Source: Verrucomicrobiales bacterium (GTDB taxonomy: Bacteria > Verrucomicrobiota > Verrucomicrobiia > Verrucomicrobiales > Akkermansiaceae). Taken from it: 10,276 bases of DNA. Under the pieces are notes generated by a model, which saw only the letters and a list, made by a program, of their open reading frames with translations, was not told the origin of the DNA and ran no database searches. The stretch is from assembly GCA_002729295.1 (NCBI GenBank), contig PBTU01000025.1, positions 1 through 10,276 of the forward strand. Reading direction: 5' to 3'. Every line of letters starts with the position of its first letter. Position 1 is the stretch's first letter. Both the position numbers and the translations under genes were made by a program. Of this stretch, positions 1 through 6,902 are shown in pieces.

Positions 1-624
1 CAAAAAGGGTCGGCCTTGTGCTTCATGGGAGACGGAGCAGTCAACCAGGGAGCCTTCCACGAATCACTCAACATCGCGGGCCTCTTCAACATCCCCGTCG
101 TCTACATTATCGAGAACAACGGATACTCGATGGGAACCTCTCAAAAGCGTTCCAGTGCCTACAAGGACTGCCTCGCTCAGCGGGCCGATGGATACGATAT
201 CGATTGGGACCTCGTCAATGGTGAGGACTTCTATGAACTCCGCGCCAAGGTCAACATTGCCATGGAGCGAGCCCATGAGCAATCCCGCCCTACCGTTCTG
301 GAAATTCAAACCTACCGCTACTACGGCCACTCTGTCGCCGATGCGAACCACAAAAAATACCGTTCGCCCGAGGAGATTGAGGACTACAAGAAGAACCATG
401 ACCCAATCAATCTTTGGAAACAGCGATTGATCAGCGAGGGAATTCTTACCGAAGAATCCGCCAAGGAAATTGACCGCTCCGCCAAGCAGGAAACCGACGC
501 CGCCGTCGTATTCGCCGACGAGTCTCCCGCTCCCACCATTGAAGACGTCACGGATGACGTTTACTGGGAATCCGACAACAACACCGAGGCCTCCAAAATC
601 GGCCGTCACTTCTTCAACGACTAA
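1..624 (+). CDS. pdhA: Pyruvate dehydrogenase E1 component, alpha subunit (3' part, 5' end outside window)
   Basis: This is the C-terminal 207 residues of the thiamine-diphosphate-dependent E1 alpha subunit, which with E1 beta decarboxylates pyruvate and passes the acetyl group to the lipoyl arm of E2. The reading frame is open from base 1, so the gene starts before the window; the family is usually about 330-360 residues. The visible start carries the second half of the ThDP/Mg binding motif, GDGAVNQGAFHES, followed by NIPVVYIIENNGYSMGTS, which is diagnostic for the E1 alpha family. Further on, the segment TYRYYGHSVADANHKKYRSP matches the conserved phosphorylation-loop region (YRYxGHSxxDxxxxYR) of this family. 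The C-terminal part is acidic and less conserved. The stop lies 12 bases before pdhB, so the two are surely co-transcribed. Acetoin or branched-chain E1 alpha is the alternative, but the loop and the neighbouring pdhB and pdhC favour pyruvate. Confidence 0.95.
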   Translation, partial: QKGSALCFMGDGAVNQGAFHESLNIAGLFNIPVVYIIENNGYSMGTSQKRSSAYKDCLAQRADGYDIDWDLVNGEDFYELRAKVNIAMERAHEQSRPTVLEIQTYRYYGHSVADANHKKYRSPEEIEDYKKNHDPINLWKQRLISEGILTEESAKEIDRSAKQETDAAVVFADESPAPTIEDVTDDVYWESDNNTEASKIGRHFFND

Positions 625-636
625 CTTTCCACGACC

Positions 637-1620
637 ATGAGAGAAATCGAATACCGAGACGCCCTCAACGAAGCCTTCGACGAGGAACTGGCCCGCGACG
701 AAAACGTCGTCATCATGGGTGAGGAGGTCGCCCAATATAATGGCGCCTATAAAGTCACCAAGGGACTCTGGGAAAAATGGGGCGACAAAAGAATCGTCGA
801 CACTCCTATTTCCGAGGCCGGCTTCATCGGCATGGGCATCGGAGCCTCCATGCTGGGCATTCGCCCGGTGATGGAGTTGATGTTCTGGTCCTTCCACTCC
901 GTGGCCTTTGACCAACTCGTCAACAACGCGGCCTGCGTTCGCTACATGTCAGGAGGCCTCATCAACGTCCCGATTGTGATGCGTGGACCTGCCAACGGCG
1001 GAACGAACGTCGGAGCGACCCACTGCCACACCCCGGAAGGGCTTTTCGCCGCCTTCCCCGGACTCAAGGTCTGCTCGCCCGCGACTCCATCCGACGCAAA
1101 AGGTCTCATGAAGGCCGCTATCCGCGACAACGACCCCGTCTACGTCATGGAAAACACCCTTCTCTACGGAAACAGGGGCCACGTCCCCGATCCAACCGAA
1201 GGTGACCACGTCGTCCCGCTCGGAAAAGCCGACATCAAGCGCGAGGGCAGTGACATTTCCCTCATCTCCCACGGCCGCAGCGTCCTACACTGTCTTGAAG
1301 CTGCCGAAACCCTCCAGTCCGAGCACGGAATCAATGCCGAGGTCGTCGATCTTCGCTCGATCCGCCCACTCGACCAGGAGGCCGTCATCGAATCAGTCAA
1401 AAAGACCAACCGGGCCGTCCTTGTCGACGAATCCAAGCCTTTCTGCGGGGTGTCCGCCCAGATCACCACCCTGATTCAGGAACACGCCTTCGATTACCTC
1501 GACGCCCCGATCAAACGGGTCTGCACCATCGACGCTCCGGCCATTTACTCAAAGCACATTGAGGACGAGCAGCTCCCAAATGCCCGCCGGATCATCGAGA
1601 AAGTCCTTACGATCTCTTAA
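637..1620 (+). CDS. pdhB: Pyruvate dehydrogenase E1 component, beta subunit
   Basis: Complete 327-residue E1 beta subunit, the normal length for the family. It pairs with E1 alpha to form the ThDP-dependent pyruvate decarboxylase of the cytoplasmic pyruvate dehydrogenase complex. The N-terminal pyrimidine-binding domain shows MGEEVAQYNGAYKVTKGL (about residues 27-44) and TPISEAGFIGMGIGA, whose Glu60 is the residue that contacts the ThDP aminopyrimidine in the family. His129 in GATHCHTPEG lies where E1 beta proteins have the catalytic loop histidine, and PGLKVCSP follows as usual. The C-terminal transketolase-like domain shows EVVDLRSIRPLD and VLVDESKPFCG. The ATG start gives the conserved N-terminus REIEYRDALNEAFDEEL. 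No strong Shine-Dalgarno is seen in the 12-base gap, consistent with coupling to pdhA. A candidate terminator follows, so pdhC probably has its own transcription. Confidence 0.96.
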   Translation: MREIEYRDALNEAFDEELARDENVVIMGEEVAQYNGAYKVTKGLWEKWGDKRIVDTPISEAGFIGMGIGASMLGIRPVMELMFWSFHSVAFDQLVNNAACVRYMSGGLINVPIVMRGPANGGTNVGATHCHTPEGLFAAFPGLKVCSPATPSDAKGLMKAAIRDNDPVYVMENTLLYGNRGHVPDPTEGDHVVPLGKADIKREGSDISLISHGRSVLHCLEAAETLQSEHGINAEVVDLRSIRPLDQEAVIESVKKTNRAVLVDESKPFCGVSAQITTLIQEHAFDYLDAPIKRVCTIDAPAIYSKHIEDEQLPNARRIIEKVLTIS

Positions 1621-1652
1621 AAAACATCAACTATTGGAATTCCACCCGCGAC

Positions 1653-1683
1653 AAACCAACCTGTCGTCTGGTTTCGTTTTTTT
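1653..1683 (+). terminator. Candidate intrinsic terminator after pdhB
   Basis: The six-base arms AAACCA (1653-1658) and TGGTTT (1669-1674) pair across a ten-base loop and are followed, after CG, by a run of seven T (1677-1683). A competing five-base stem (CGACA/TGTCG) overlaps the left side. The stem is short and not GC-rich, but position and T-run fit the end of the pdhAB transcript. There is no T-run on the minus strand, so it should not act on the convergent gene ending at 1806. Confidence 0.5.
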
Positions 1684-1805
1684 AAGCCAAGGAACGCCAA
1701 TTTGATACGGTTTAATTTTACAGGCACCCATTCCATTAGGTAAGTGTTCAAGATAGTCTCAGTCTAAAACCAGAAAATATCCGTCAATCTGAGAAAGATG
1801 GAGCA

Positions 1806-2393
1806 CTAGCCCAACTTCCCTAAAACTCCTCGAAGACGAATTTCGAGAGAATCACCTGAAGAATTTCCGGCGAGAATCTCTTTGCACAATCCATCAATCA
1901 TCGATTTCACACGGGTTCGAAGGTTGTCCCGACGCATTTTAGCCTCCTGAAGGGCGACCGCGACCTCGAGAATGCGATTCGGACTCACTTCACCATTGGG
2001 AGAGTCACAAAGCTCTTCGGCAATCTTCAACATCGCCTCACAATCACACTGGGCTTGATTCATTTGATTTTTCAAATCGACGAACCCCTGAAGCTCCTCA
2101 GAGAGAAACCCGCTCAAGGCATCCCAATGAGACTGACCCACCGTCTCGACAGCCATCAAGGCGCGGGATTCTCCAATAATGTAATTTAGCGCTTTATTGG
2201 GGATCTCATCAGCCAGCGATGGAGCGGTTTCCTCCTCATTGCTGAAGCAAGAGGCGACAGATTGGCTAACTTTATCCGATTTGCTAATTTCCCGGGGAGA
2301 TTTCGAAAGTGCCGTGAAGTCGTTGCGAGAAGAGAAAATCTCACGCTGGTATTCGGGAAACAATGATTTTGGAAGAGGTCTTTTAATGCTCAT
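1806..2393 (-). CDS. Uncharacterised helical protein, 195 residues
   Basis: I do not recognise this protein. The first 65 residues are polar, rich in Ser, Lys and Glu, and look disordered. From about residue 66 to 170 the sequence is rich in Leu, Ala, Glu and Lys and likely forms long helices, with a probable coiled coil around 95-125 and another around 140-170 (for example LEVAVALQEAKMRRDNLRTR). Four cysteines are present (49, 116, 118, 129), plus Cys170, but not in a metal-site pattern I can name. There is no signal peptide and no membrane segment, so it is probably cytoplasmic. It starts at ATG with no clear Shine-Dalgarno and is transcribed divergently from the winged-helix gene at 2555. 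The pair interrupts the pdh locus. The frame is intact and longer than chance would give in a non-coding stretch, so I take it as real. A regulator-partner relation with the divergent gene is only a guess from layout. Confidence 0.65.
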   Translation of the reverse strand: MSIKRPLPKSLFPEYQREIFSSRNDFTALSKSPREISKSDKVSQSVASCFSNEEETAPSLADEIPNKALNYIIGESRALMAVETVGQSHWDALSGFLSEELQGFVDLKNQMNQAQCDCEAMLKIAEELCDSPNGEVSPNRILEVAVALQEAKMRRDNLRTRVKSMIDGLCKEILAGNSSGDSLEIRLRGVLGKLG

Positions 2394-2461
2394 AATTTCT
2401 AAGGTAATGTCGTCCTAGGAGGCGGACCGCTTCAAATTAGCATTTTTTGGTAATTTTCCGA

Positions 2462-2519
2462 TAATTTTAGAGTTTTTGCCTAATTTAATGGAGTTATTTA
2501 TTTAATTCCTCTAAAATAA
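2462..2519. repeat. Imperfect inverted repeat in the divergent intergenic region (possible operator)
   Basis: TAATTTTAGAG (2462-2472) and CTCTAAAATAA (2509-2519) are inverted copies matching at 10 of 11 positions, separated by 36 bases. They lie in the AT-rich stretch between the divergent genes at 2393 and 2555. The same stretch has a direct repeat of GCATTTTTT (2440-2448 and 2523-2531). The layout suggests a regulator binding site or paired promoter elements, possibly for the winged-helix protein encoded next to it. AT-rich sequence makes chance repeats more likely, so this is tentative. Confidence 0.35.
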
Positions 2520-2554
2520 CTTGCATTTTTTAGAAAAATTACTAAGAACACGCT

Positions 2555-3052
2555 ATGAGCTCGCACTCAAAATTAGTAAGCGTCGCCGATCAACTCTGGT
2601 CCTGGAATGCCGACGAACTCCAAAGCCTACAGGATGTCATTACCAAAATGATCGAGACCAAGAAGGCCATGTTGGGCGCGGAAGTGAGGATTGGCGTGCG
2701 TCAGGATCGCGAAACAGCCGACGATCTCCGCGAAATCCGCCATTTCCTCAGCGACTCTCAACTCGACCTTAGTGGCCCCGAGTGTGTCCTTCTCGGAAGC
2801 CTTCATAAACACCTCGAAGAAGCCGAACTCCTCGAGACCCGGGGACTGAACATCTGGCTCGACAGCTACGGCCGCAAGCCCTCCAACACCACCAGCACCG
2901 TGGAAAACCTCGAGAAGAAAGGCCTGATGGAGTTTGTCGCTGGAGAAACGCTCAATTCCCACAAGACCTTTCGCCTGACCGACGCCGGACGCAGCGAGGT
3001 CCGCAATATCATGAGCCGCCTCGCCCGAAAGAGCGTTGTCTCCATGGCCTGA
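2555..3052 (+). CDS. Putative winged-helix (MarR-like) DNA-binding protein
   Basis: A 165-residue protein with no signal peptide or membrane segment. Residues 1-65 look helical and charged. Residues about 76-158 look like a winged helix-turn-helix domain: a helix around GPECVLLGSLHKHLEE, a helix-turn-helix around residues 98-123 ending in STVENLEKKGLMEF, and the wing closing in TFRLTDAGRSEVRNI. The pattern 'STVxxLEKKGL ... LTDAGR' is typical of MarR/PadR-type regulators, where the first part is the recognition helix and LTDAG follows the wing. The N-terminal helical part is longer than in classic MarR proteins, so family membership is uncertain. The start is an ATG without a good Shine-Dalgarno, in the AT-rich region shared with the divergent gene. 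It lies directly upstream of pdhC and could regulate its divergent neighbour, itself or pdhC; nothing in the sequence decides which. Confidence 0.6.
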   Translation: MSSHSKLVSVADQLWSWNADELQSLQDVITKMIETKKAMLGAEVRIGVRQDRETADDLREIRHFLSDSQLDLSGPECVLLGSLHKHLEEAELLETRGLNIWLDSYGRKPSNTTSTVENLEKKGLMEFVAGETLNSHKTFRLTDAGRSEVRNIMSRLARKSVVSMA

Positions 3053-3212
3053 GGCACAACGTTAGCGAACTAACTTCCCGTTTACTTTTCTGGCCTCTGG
3101 ATTGCTCATCCGATTCTTGGAATTATCTTTCAAATTCGGTCCAAGCTCTGCTATCCCTCCCCCGCCCAGACCGGGAATCCTCTCTTTCCAATTTTCCAAC
3201 TTCATCACGACT

Positions 3213-4496
3213 ATGCCGATCAATATTGAAATGCCGAAGCTCTCCGACACCATGACCGAGGGAACCGTGGTTCGCTGGATCAAAAAGGAGGGCGATGAAG
3301 TGGAAATCGGCGATATTATCGCGGAGATCGAAACCGATAAGGCCACCATGGAAATGGAAGCCTTCGACGAAGGATTTCTCTCTCAAATTTCTATACAGGA
3401 AGGTGGCAAGGCTCCCGTCGGATCCGTCATCGCAGTTCTTCTCGAGGACGGGGAAGGCGACGCTCCCGCAGCACCTGCCCAAGCCTCCGTCTCTGCCGCT
3501 CCTGAAAAAACTCCTGAGCCTGCCGACGCTCCAGCACCTGCTGCGGCTCCACCTGCTCCCACCCCGCTCGCCAATGGAGCACAACCGGGTGCAGCACGCA
3601 TCAAGGCTTCTCCGCTCGCCAAGAAAATTGCCGAAGCCGAAGGAGTCGATCTTGCCAACGTCACCGGCACCGGACCCGGCGGGCGCATTGTCAAAGCTGA
3701 TATCGTGTCGGCTCCCGAAACACCCGCACTTGTCGCGAGCACGCCAGCCACTCAGGCATCTGCCGTTACTCCTGCTCCCGTATCCATTTCTCCCGTCATG
3801 AGCGGCGAAGACCAGACGATCCAACTCTCCGGAATGCGGAAGATCATCGCAGAACGCCTTCTCACTTCTAAGACCACCATTCCTCACTTCTACCTTCATC
3901 TGGAAGTGGACGCCGCTCCTCTCACGGAGCTCCGCAAGCAGGTCAACGCACAGGCCGAGGCCACCCACGGCAACAAGTATTCCGTGAACGACTTTGTCGT
4001 GAAGGCTCTCATCAACGCTTCCGTCGCCGTTCCCGAGGTCAATGCCTCGTTCAACGGGGACCATATCGTGCAATTCGCTCACGTTGGAATTTCCGTCGCC
4101 ATCGCAGTCAATGACGGCCTGGTCACTCCAGTGGTCAAAAATGCCGAACAGAAATCCCTCCTCGCTATTTCCAAGGAGATCAAGGAAATGGCCGGAAGAG
4201 CTCGCGAGAACAAGCTCAAGCCGAACGAATTCGACGGCGGCACCGTCACGATCTCCAACCTCGGAGCCTGGGGCATCGAATCATTCGACGCCATCGTCAA
4301 TCCGCCACAAGCTGCCATTCTCAGCGTCGGCGGTATCATCGAGAAGCCCGTCGTGAAGGACGGAGAGATCGTGCCCGGCCTCCGCATGAATCTGGGCGTC
4401 AGTTGCGACCATCGTGTCGTCGACGGAGCCGTCGGAGCCAAGTTCATCAGCGAGATCAAGCGTCTCCTCGAGAACCCGGCCTTGATGCTCGTTTAG
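3213..4496 (+). CDS. pdhC: Dihydrolipoamide acetyltransferase, E2 component of pyruvate dehydrogenase
   Basis: A complete 427-residue E2, the core of the pyruvate dehydrogenase complex, which moves the acetyl group from E1 to coenzyme A. Residues 1-78 are a single lipoyl domain, with the lipoylated lysine at position 43 in EIETDKATMEME. An Ala/Pro-rich flexible linker spans about 82-127. Residues 129-165 are the peripheral subunit-binding domain (KASPLAKKIAEAEGVDL, then GTGPGGRIVKADI). A second linker reaches about 196, and the catalytic domain follows to the end, with TISNLGAWGIESF and the acetyltransferase motif DHRVVDG (His400, Asp404). I chose the ATG at 3213 because it places MPINIEMPKLSDTMTEG at the N-terminus, exactly as in the family; an in-frame TTG 37 codons earlier would add a non-conserved tail. 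A gene for E3 does not follow. The downstream rlu gene starts 32 bases later and may share the transcript. Confidence 0.95.
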   Translation: MPINIEMPKLSDTMTEGTVVRWIKKEGDEVEIGDIIAEIETDKATMEMEAFDEGFLSQISIQEGGKAPVGSVIAVLLEDGEGDAPAAPAQASVSAAPEKTPEPADAPAPAAAPPAPTPLANGAQPGAARIKASPLAKKIAEAEGVDLANVTGTGPGGRIVKADIVSAPETPALVASTPATQASAVTPAPVSISPVMSGEDQTIQLSGMRKIIAERLLTSKTTIPHFYLHLEVDAAPLTELRKQVNAQAEATHGNKYSVNDFVVKALINASVAVPEVNASFNGDHIVQFAHVGISVAIAVNDGLVTPVVKNAEQKSLLAISKEIKEMAGRARENKLKPNEFDGGTVTISNLGAWGIESFDAIVNPPQAAILSVGGIIEKPVVKDGEIVPGLRMNLGVSCDHRVVDGAVGAKFISEIKRLLENPALMLV

Positions 4497-4528
4497 GCCT
4501 AAAGCGTAAGGCGGAGCCTTTACCCGAA

Positions 4529-5104
4529 ATGCTCATCGCTTTTAACAAACCCTATGGCGTCCTGAGCCAATTCAACTCCAATCCCGGAGACAAAGGGCAA
4601 CGGACTTTGCAGGAATTCGATTTTCCTCCCAGGGTCCTGCCGCTTGGACGCCTAGATATGGATTCGGAAGGGCTTCTTCTTCTCACCGACGAGAAAGCCC
4701 TCGAAAACAAACTGCTGCACCCTCGCTTCCAACATCGGAGGCGCTACCTTACCTTGGTCGAGGGAGTCCCTGACGAAGCTGCCATGAGCGAATTACGGAG
4801 CGGAAAATTAGTCATCAAAGGACACCGCTGCCTCCCTTGCCGCGCTAAGATTCTCAAAAAAACCCCCGATATTCCCGATCGTGATCCTCCCGTCAGAGTG
4901 CGCAAACAAATCATCGATACCTGGCTGCGCCTGGAACTTCGGGAAGGTAAGAACCGTCAGGTTCGTCGTATGACCGCGGCGGTGGGGTATCCCACGCTGC
5001 GTCTCTTACGCGAAGGAATTGGCGCCCTCCCCCTGGGGAACCTTCCTGTGGGCACGTGGCGCGAACTGAGTCAGGAAGAACGAGACGCGGTCTTTGCCCG
5101 CTAA
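4529..5104 (+). CDS. 23S rRNA pseudouridine synthase, RluE/RsuA family
   Basis: A 191-residue pseudouridine synthase of the RsuA/RluB/E/F group, which isomerises a specific uridine in rRNA. It has no S4 RNA-binding domain in front of the catalytic fold, as in RluE (the enzyme for U2457 of E. coli 23S rRNA). The N-terminal MLIAFNKPYGVLSQF is the family's opening motif. The catalytic aspartate is Asp43 in GRLDMDSEGLLLLT. The C-terminal motif is REGKNRQVRRM (about 138-148), followed by LRLLREGIGALPLGNLPVG. I took the ATG at 4529 because it puts FNKPYGV at the N-terminus; an AAGGCGGAG sequence at about 4507-4515 is a plausible but distant ribosome-binding site. It lies 32 bases after pdhC and 3 bases before the VanZ-like gene. 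RluE is the best match, but the exact target uridine cannot be read from the sequence. Confidence 0.9.
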   Translation: MLIAFNKPYGVLSQFNSNPGDKGQRTLQEFDFPPRVLPLGRLDMDSEGLLLLTDEKALENKLLHPRFQHRRRYLTLVEGVPDEAAMSELRSGKLVIKGHRCLPCRAKILKKTPDIPDRDPPVRVRKQIIDTWLRLELREGKNRQVRRMTAAVGYPTLRLLREGIGALPLGNLPVGTWRELSQEERDAVFAR

Positions 5105-5107
5105 AAA

Positions 5108-5503
5108 ATGAATATTCCGCGTCATACGACCCGATTCTGGCTTTCCTGCCTGCTGGGTGTCCTCTTGCTCATGGTCATTTTTATTATTGCCCGCGACTCG
5201 GAGGCCACCTGGTTTTTTGCCACGATCGGAAAGATCCCCTACTTCGACAAAGTGGGCCACTTTTTCATCATGGGCCTGATTAGTCTCTGTGCCGTGGCCG
5301 GCTTAGCCCATCGCCTCCCCTTCCCACCGTGGCGCTCAAGCTTCATTTTGATGGGCTGCGTCTTTCTACTCTCTACGATCGACGAACTCTCCCAGGCCTT
5401 CATTCCTTCGCGAACGTTTTCCTTCGCCGATCTGAACGCCAGCATTCTTGGCATCATTTTCCTGGGGCTCATAGGCCACTGGATCAGTCGGCAGAGGCAC
5501 TAG
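5108..5503 (+). CDS. VanZ-like integral membrane protein
   Basis: A 131-residue membrane protein with four predicted transmembrane helices at about residues 11-28, 51-68, 77-92 and 110-127. The family signature is visible: DKVGHFFIMGLI at 47-58, then TIDELSQAFIPSRTFSFAD at 90-108 just after the third helix, then the last helix. This DK.GHF ... DE.Q.F.P.R..S..D pattern defines VanZ-like proteins. VanZ gives low-level teicoplanin resistance in Enterococcus, but most bacterial relatives are of unknown role, so no resistance function is implied. The ATG lies only three bases after the stop of the pseudouridine synthase, so the two are very probably translated from one mRNA. Its last 20 bases overlap the end of the convergent gene at 5484. 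Confidence 0.85.
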   Translation: MNIPRHTTRFWLSCLLGVLLLMVIFIIARDSEATWFFATIGKIPYFDKVGHFFIMGLISLCAVAGLAHRLPFPPWRSSFILMGCVFLLSTIDELSQAFIPSRTFSFADLNASILGIIFLGLIGHWISRQRH

Positions 5504-5801
5504 ATTTTCGACGGGAGCGGAAAAAGCCATCAATCATGCCCCAAAGCAATGCAGAGAGGCCGGTTCCCACAATATAGCTGGCCACCAACTTAAACAGACC
5601 TCCACTGATTCCACCTACCAGTTTGACAGCTTCCATCCCAAATGGATTCAAGATCCACATCATAGCATTGAAGATAGGAACCCCTGCGCCATCTCCACCC
5701 AGATCAGTCCCGGCACCAATCAATAGCGCAATCGGTATCGCCACCCCCGAAAGAACCGTCACCAGCCCCATTGAGCGTTCAGTTGGAGGAGGGATTTTCA
5801 T
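5484..5801 (-). CDS. Small uncharacterised membrane protein, 105 residues
   Basis: I do not recognise this protein. A short polar N-terminus (MKIPPPTER) leads to a hydrophobic stretch at about residues 11-31, a glycine-rich loop (GTDLGGDGAG), and a second hydrophobic stretch from about 61 to 92, ending in a basic tail (RSRRKSS). That suggests two or three membrane segments in the inner membrane with a positively charged cytoplasmic C-terminus. I chose the ATG at 5801 over an upstream in-frame start near 5930, because the latter would overlap the preceding gene by more than 120 bases and add a tail with no membrane character. The chosen start sits four bases after the upstream gene's stop, the spacing of translational coupling. 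Its 3' end overlaps the convergent VanZ-like gene by 20 bases. Confidence 0.55.
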   Translation of the reverse strand: MKIPPPTERSMGLVTVLSGVAIPIALLIGAGTDLGGDGAGVPIFNAMMWILNPFGMEAVKLVGGISGGLFKLVASYIVGTGLSALLWGMIDGFFRSRRKSSASAD

Positions 5802-5805
5802 TACT

Positions 5806-6156
5806 TCACTGAGAGACTGGGATCTTCGAGAAGATTGATTTCGCAGATCCCTTGGTGATAAGTCGCCGACTTCCAAGCGACATCGACGAGGTCGGACTGA
5901 TGAAATAAACGTCGGTCGGAATATCAACACCCTTGCCCCATTGATTTTGATGAAAGGTATCCCGGTCTGGAATCAAGCCACCCTTCGGCGAACTATCGCT
6001 ATCCAGAATAATAGTGTGATATCGATGCTTCTCAATATGCTCCCGAGCACACTCCTGCCAAGCTTCTTTCAATTCCGGAGGACTGACCGAGAGAACCCTC
6101 AATCCTCCAGCCCACAATGACCCGGTCATCAATCCCACAAGGAGCGATAGCTTCAT
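5806..6156 (-). CDS. Uncharacterised exported protein, 116 residues
   Basis: I do not recognise the family. The N-terminus MKLSLLVGLMTGSLWAGG looks like a Sec signal peptide, with cleavage probably near residues 16-18, so the protein should be exported to the periplasm or beyond. The mature part is mixed alpha/beta in character, with one cysteine (36) and several aromatic and acidic residues (HTIILDSDSSPKGG, IPDRDTFHQNQWGKG, DIPTDVYFIS). No known domain is visible. It is the first gene of a two-gene minus-strand unit with the membrane protein that begins four bases after its stop, and the two probably work together. The 87-base gap to the divergent lipoprotein gene at 6244 should hold both promoters; I see no clear consensus there or a good Shine-Dalgarno. 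Confidence 0.6.
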   Translation of the reverse strand: MKLSLLVGLMTGSLWAGGLRVLSVSPPELKEAWQECAREHIEKHRYHTIILDSDSSPKGGLIPDRDTFHQNQWGKGVDIPTDVYFISPTSSMSLGSRRLITKGSAKSIFSKIPVSQ

Positions 6157-6243
6157 TGGGACAAACTAGAGGAGAATCGCCCGTGGTAAAGAACGGTAAT
6201 TTCTACCCGTGAAAAATTGCAAGACCTTGGCTTCCCTCAGTCG

Positions 6244-6813
6244 ATGAGAAGAGTCATCTTGTCAGGCATCAAGTTGCGCCACTTTATTATCAGCCTCATC
6301 TCTTTCCTCGTCCTGATTTCCTGCGGCGGAACCGACAATATCACAGTCAACCCCCGCCCCATCGCAAGCGACGGAGGAACCGCCAAAGAACGTGAAATGG
6401 CCGGGCTCATCCGAGGCCATCCAAAACAAAAACGAAGAACTCTCCTCTACAATACCCGCCTCACCTTGGTCGCGAGGGCCCGCGCCCACGACATGGCCCG
6501 GCGAAATTACTTTGGCCACGTCGATCCCGATGGCTACGGCCCCAATTGGCACCTCACCCGCGCCGGATACCGTCTACCCGTCGAATGGACTGCTTTCAAA
6601 AACTCCAATCAAGTGGAGTCCATCCTCGGAGGCAAAGCAACTGCCAAAGAAGCATTCCACACACTCGTAAATTCATCCGGGCACCGCAGCCACCTCCTCG
6701 CAGCGGCGCCCTTTTACGCAAACCATCTCCGCTACGGCGTGGGATACGCCTATAATCCTGCCTCTACTTACCACCATTACTGGGTCATCATTACCGCCCC
6801 GATTCAAAAATAG
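6244..6813 (+). CDS. CAP/SCP-domain lipoprotein (YkwD-like)
   Basis: A 189-residue envelope protein of the CAP superfamily (cysteine-rich secretory/antigen 5/PR-1). The N-terminus has a basic region, a hydrophobic stretch and the lipobox LISC with Cys27, so it should be a lipid-anchored protein after signal peptidase II cleavage. The CAP domain runs from about residue 48 to the end. It shows the paired histidines of the family cavity, His82 in RARAHDMA and the HVDPDG segment with His92, then SSGHRSHLL (about 144-151), and the closing strand YGVGYAY...YHHYWVIITA. Bacterial CAP proteins such as YkwD are common, but their biochemical role is mostly unknown. I used the ATG at 6244; a TTG nine codons upstream would lengthen the signal region for no benefit. 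No terminator is seen before the next gene, 89 bases on. Confidence 0.85.
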   Translation: MRRVILSGIKLRHFIISLISFLVLISCGGTDNITVNPRPIASDGGTAKEREMAGLIRGHPKQKRRTLLYNTRLTLVARARAHDMARRNYFGHVDPDGYGPNWHLTRAGYRLPVEWTAFKNSNQVESILGGKATAKEAFHTLVNSSGHRSHLLAAAPFYANHLRYGVGYAYNPASTYHHYWVIITAPIQK

Positions 6814-6860
6814 GTGCAGACAAATTAACAATTCAGCATGGAATTAACCGACATATTCGG

Positions 6861-6895
6861 TAACCTTCGTCCCACCCGATAATTAAGGACGGTTA
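6861..6895 (+). promoter_or_regulatory. Possible leader hairpin overlapping the ribosome-binding site of the small lipoprotein gene
   Basis: TAACC (6861-6865) plus GTCC (6869-6872), with three unpaired bases between them, can pair with GGACGGTTA (6887-6895) around a 14-base loop. The likely Shine-Dalgarno AAGGA (6885-6889) lies partly in the right arm, 13 bases before the ATG at 6903. If formed, the hairpin could limit translation. Nine base pairs with a bulge can arise by chance. Confidence 0.25.
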
Positions 6896-6902
6896 TATTC
6901 CG

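Noticed and set aside
64..915. A long minus-strand open frame (283 codons) antisense to pdhA/pdhB
   Set aside because: Both strands cannot be coding here: pdhA and pdhB are clear family members, and the antisense product is low-complexity (Gly, Val, Asp) with no motif. GC-rich third positions keep such antisense frames open.
1684..1805. Possible small RNA or further gene between pdhB and the minus-strand gene
   Set aside because: Only about 120 bases, no hairpin, promoter or frame that I can support.
2416..2424. A perfect AGGAGG on the plus strand in the divergent region
   Set aside because: No start codon follows at usable spacing, and the downstream frame soon closes; probably chance.
3061..3074. 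Small perfect hairpin GTTAG-CGAA-CTAAC after the winged-helix gene
   Set aside because: Five base pairs with no T-run behind it; too weak to call a terminator.
3102..3212. A longer E2 beginning at an in-frame TTG
   Set aside because: The added 37 residues are Pro/Phe-rich and unlike any E2 N-terminus; the ATG at 3213 starts exactly at the lipoyl domain.
3123..4082. A 319-codon minus-strand open frame antisense to pdhC
   Set aside because: It is opposite the unmistakable E2 lipoyl and catalytic domains, and its product is rich in Gly, Arg, Ser and Asp with no recognisable fold.
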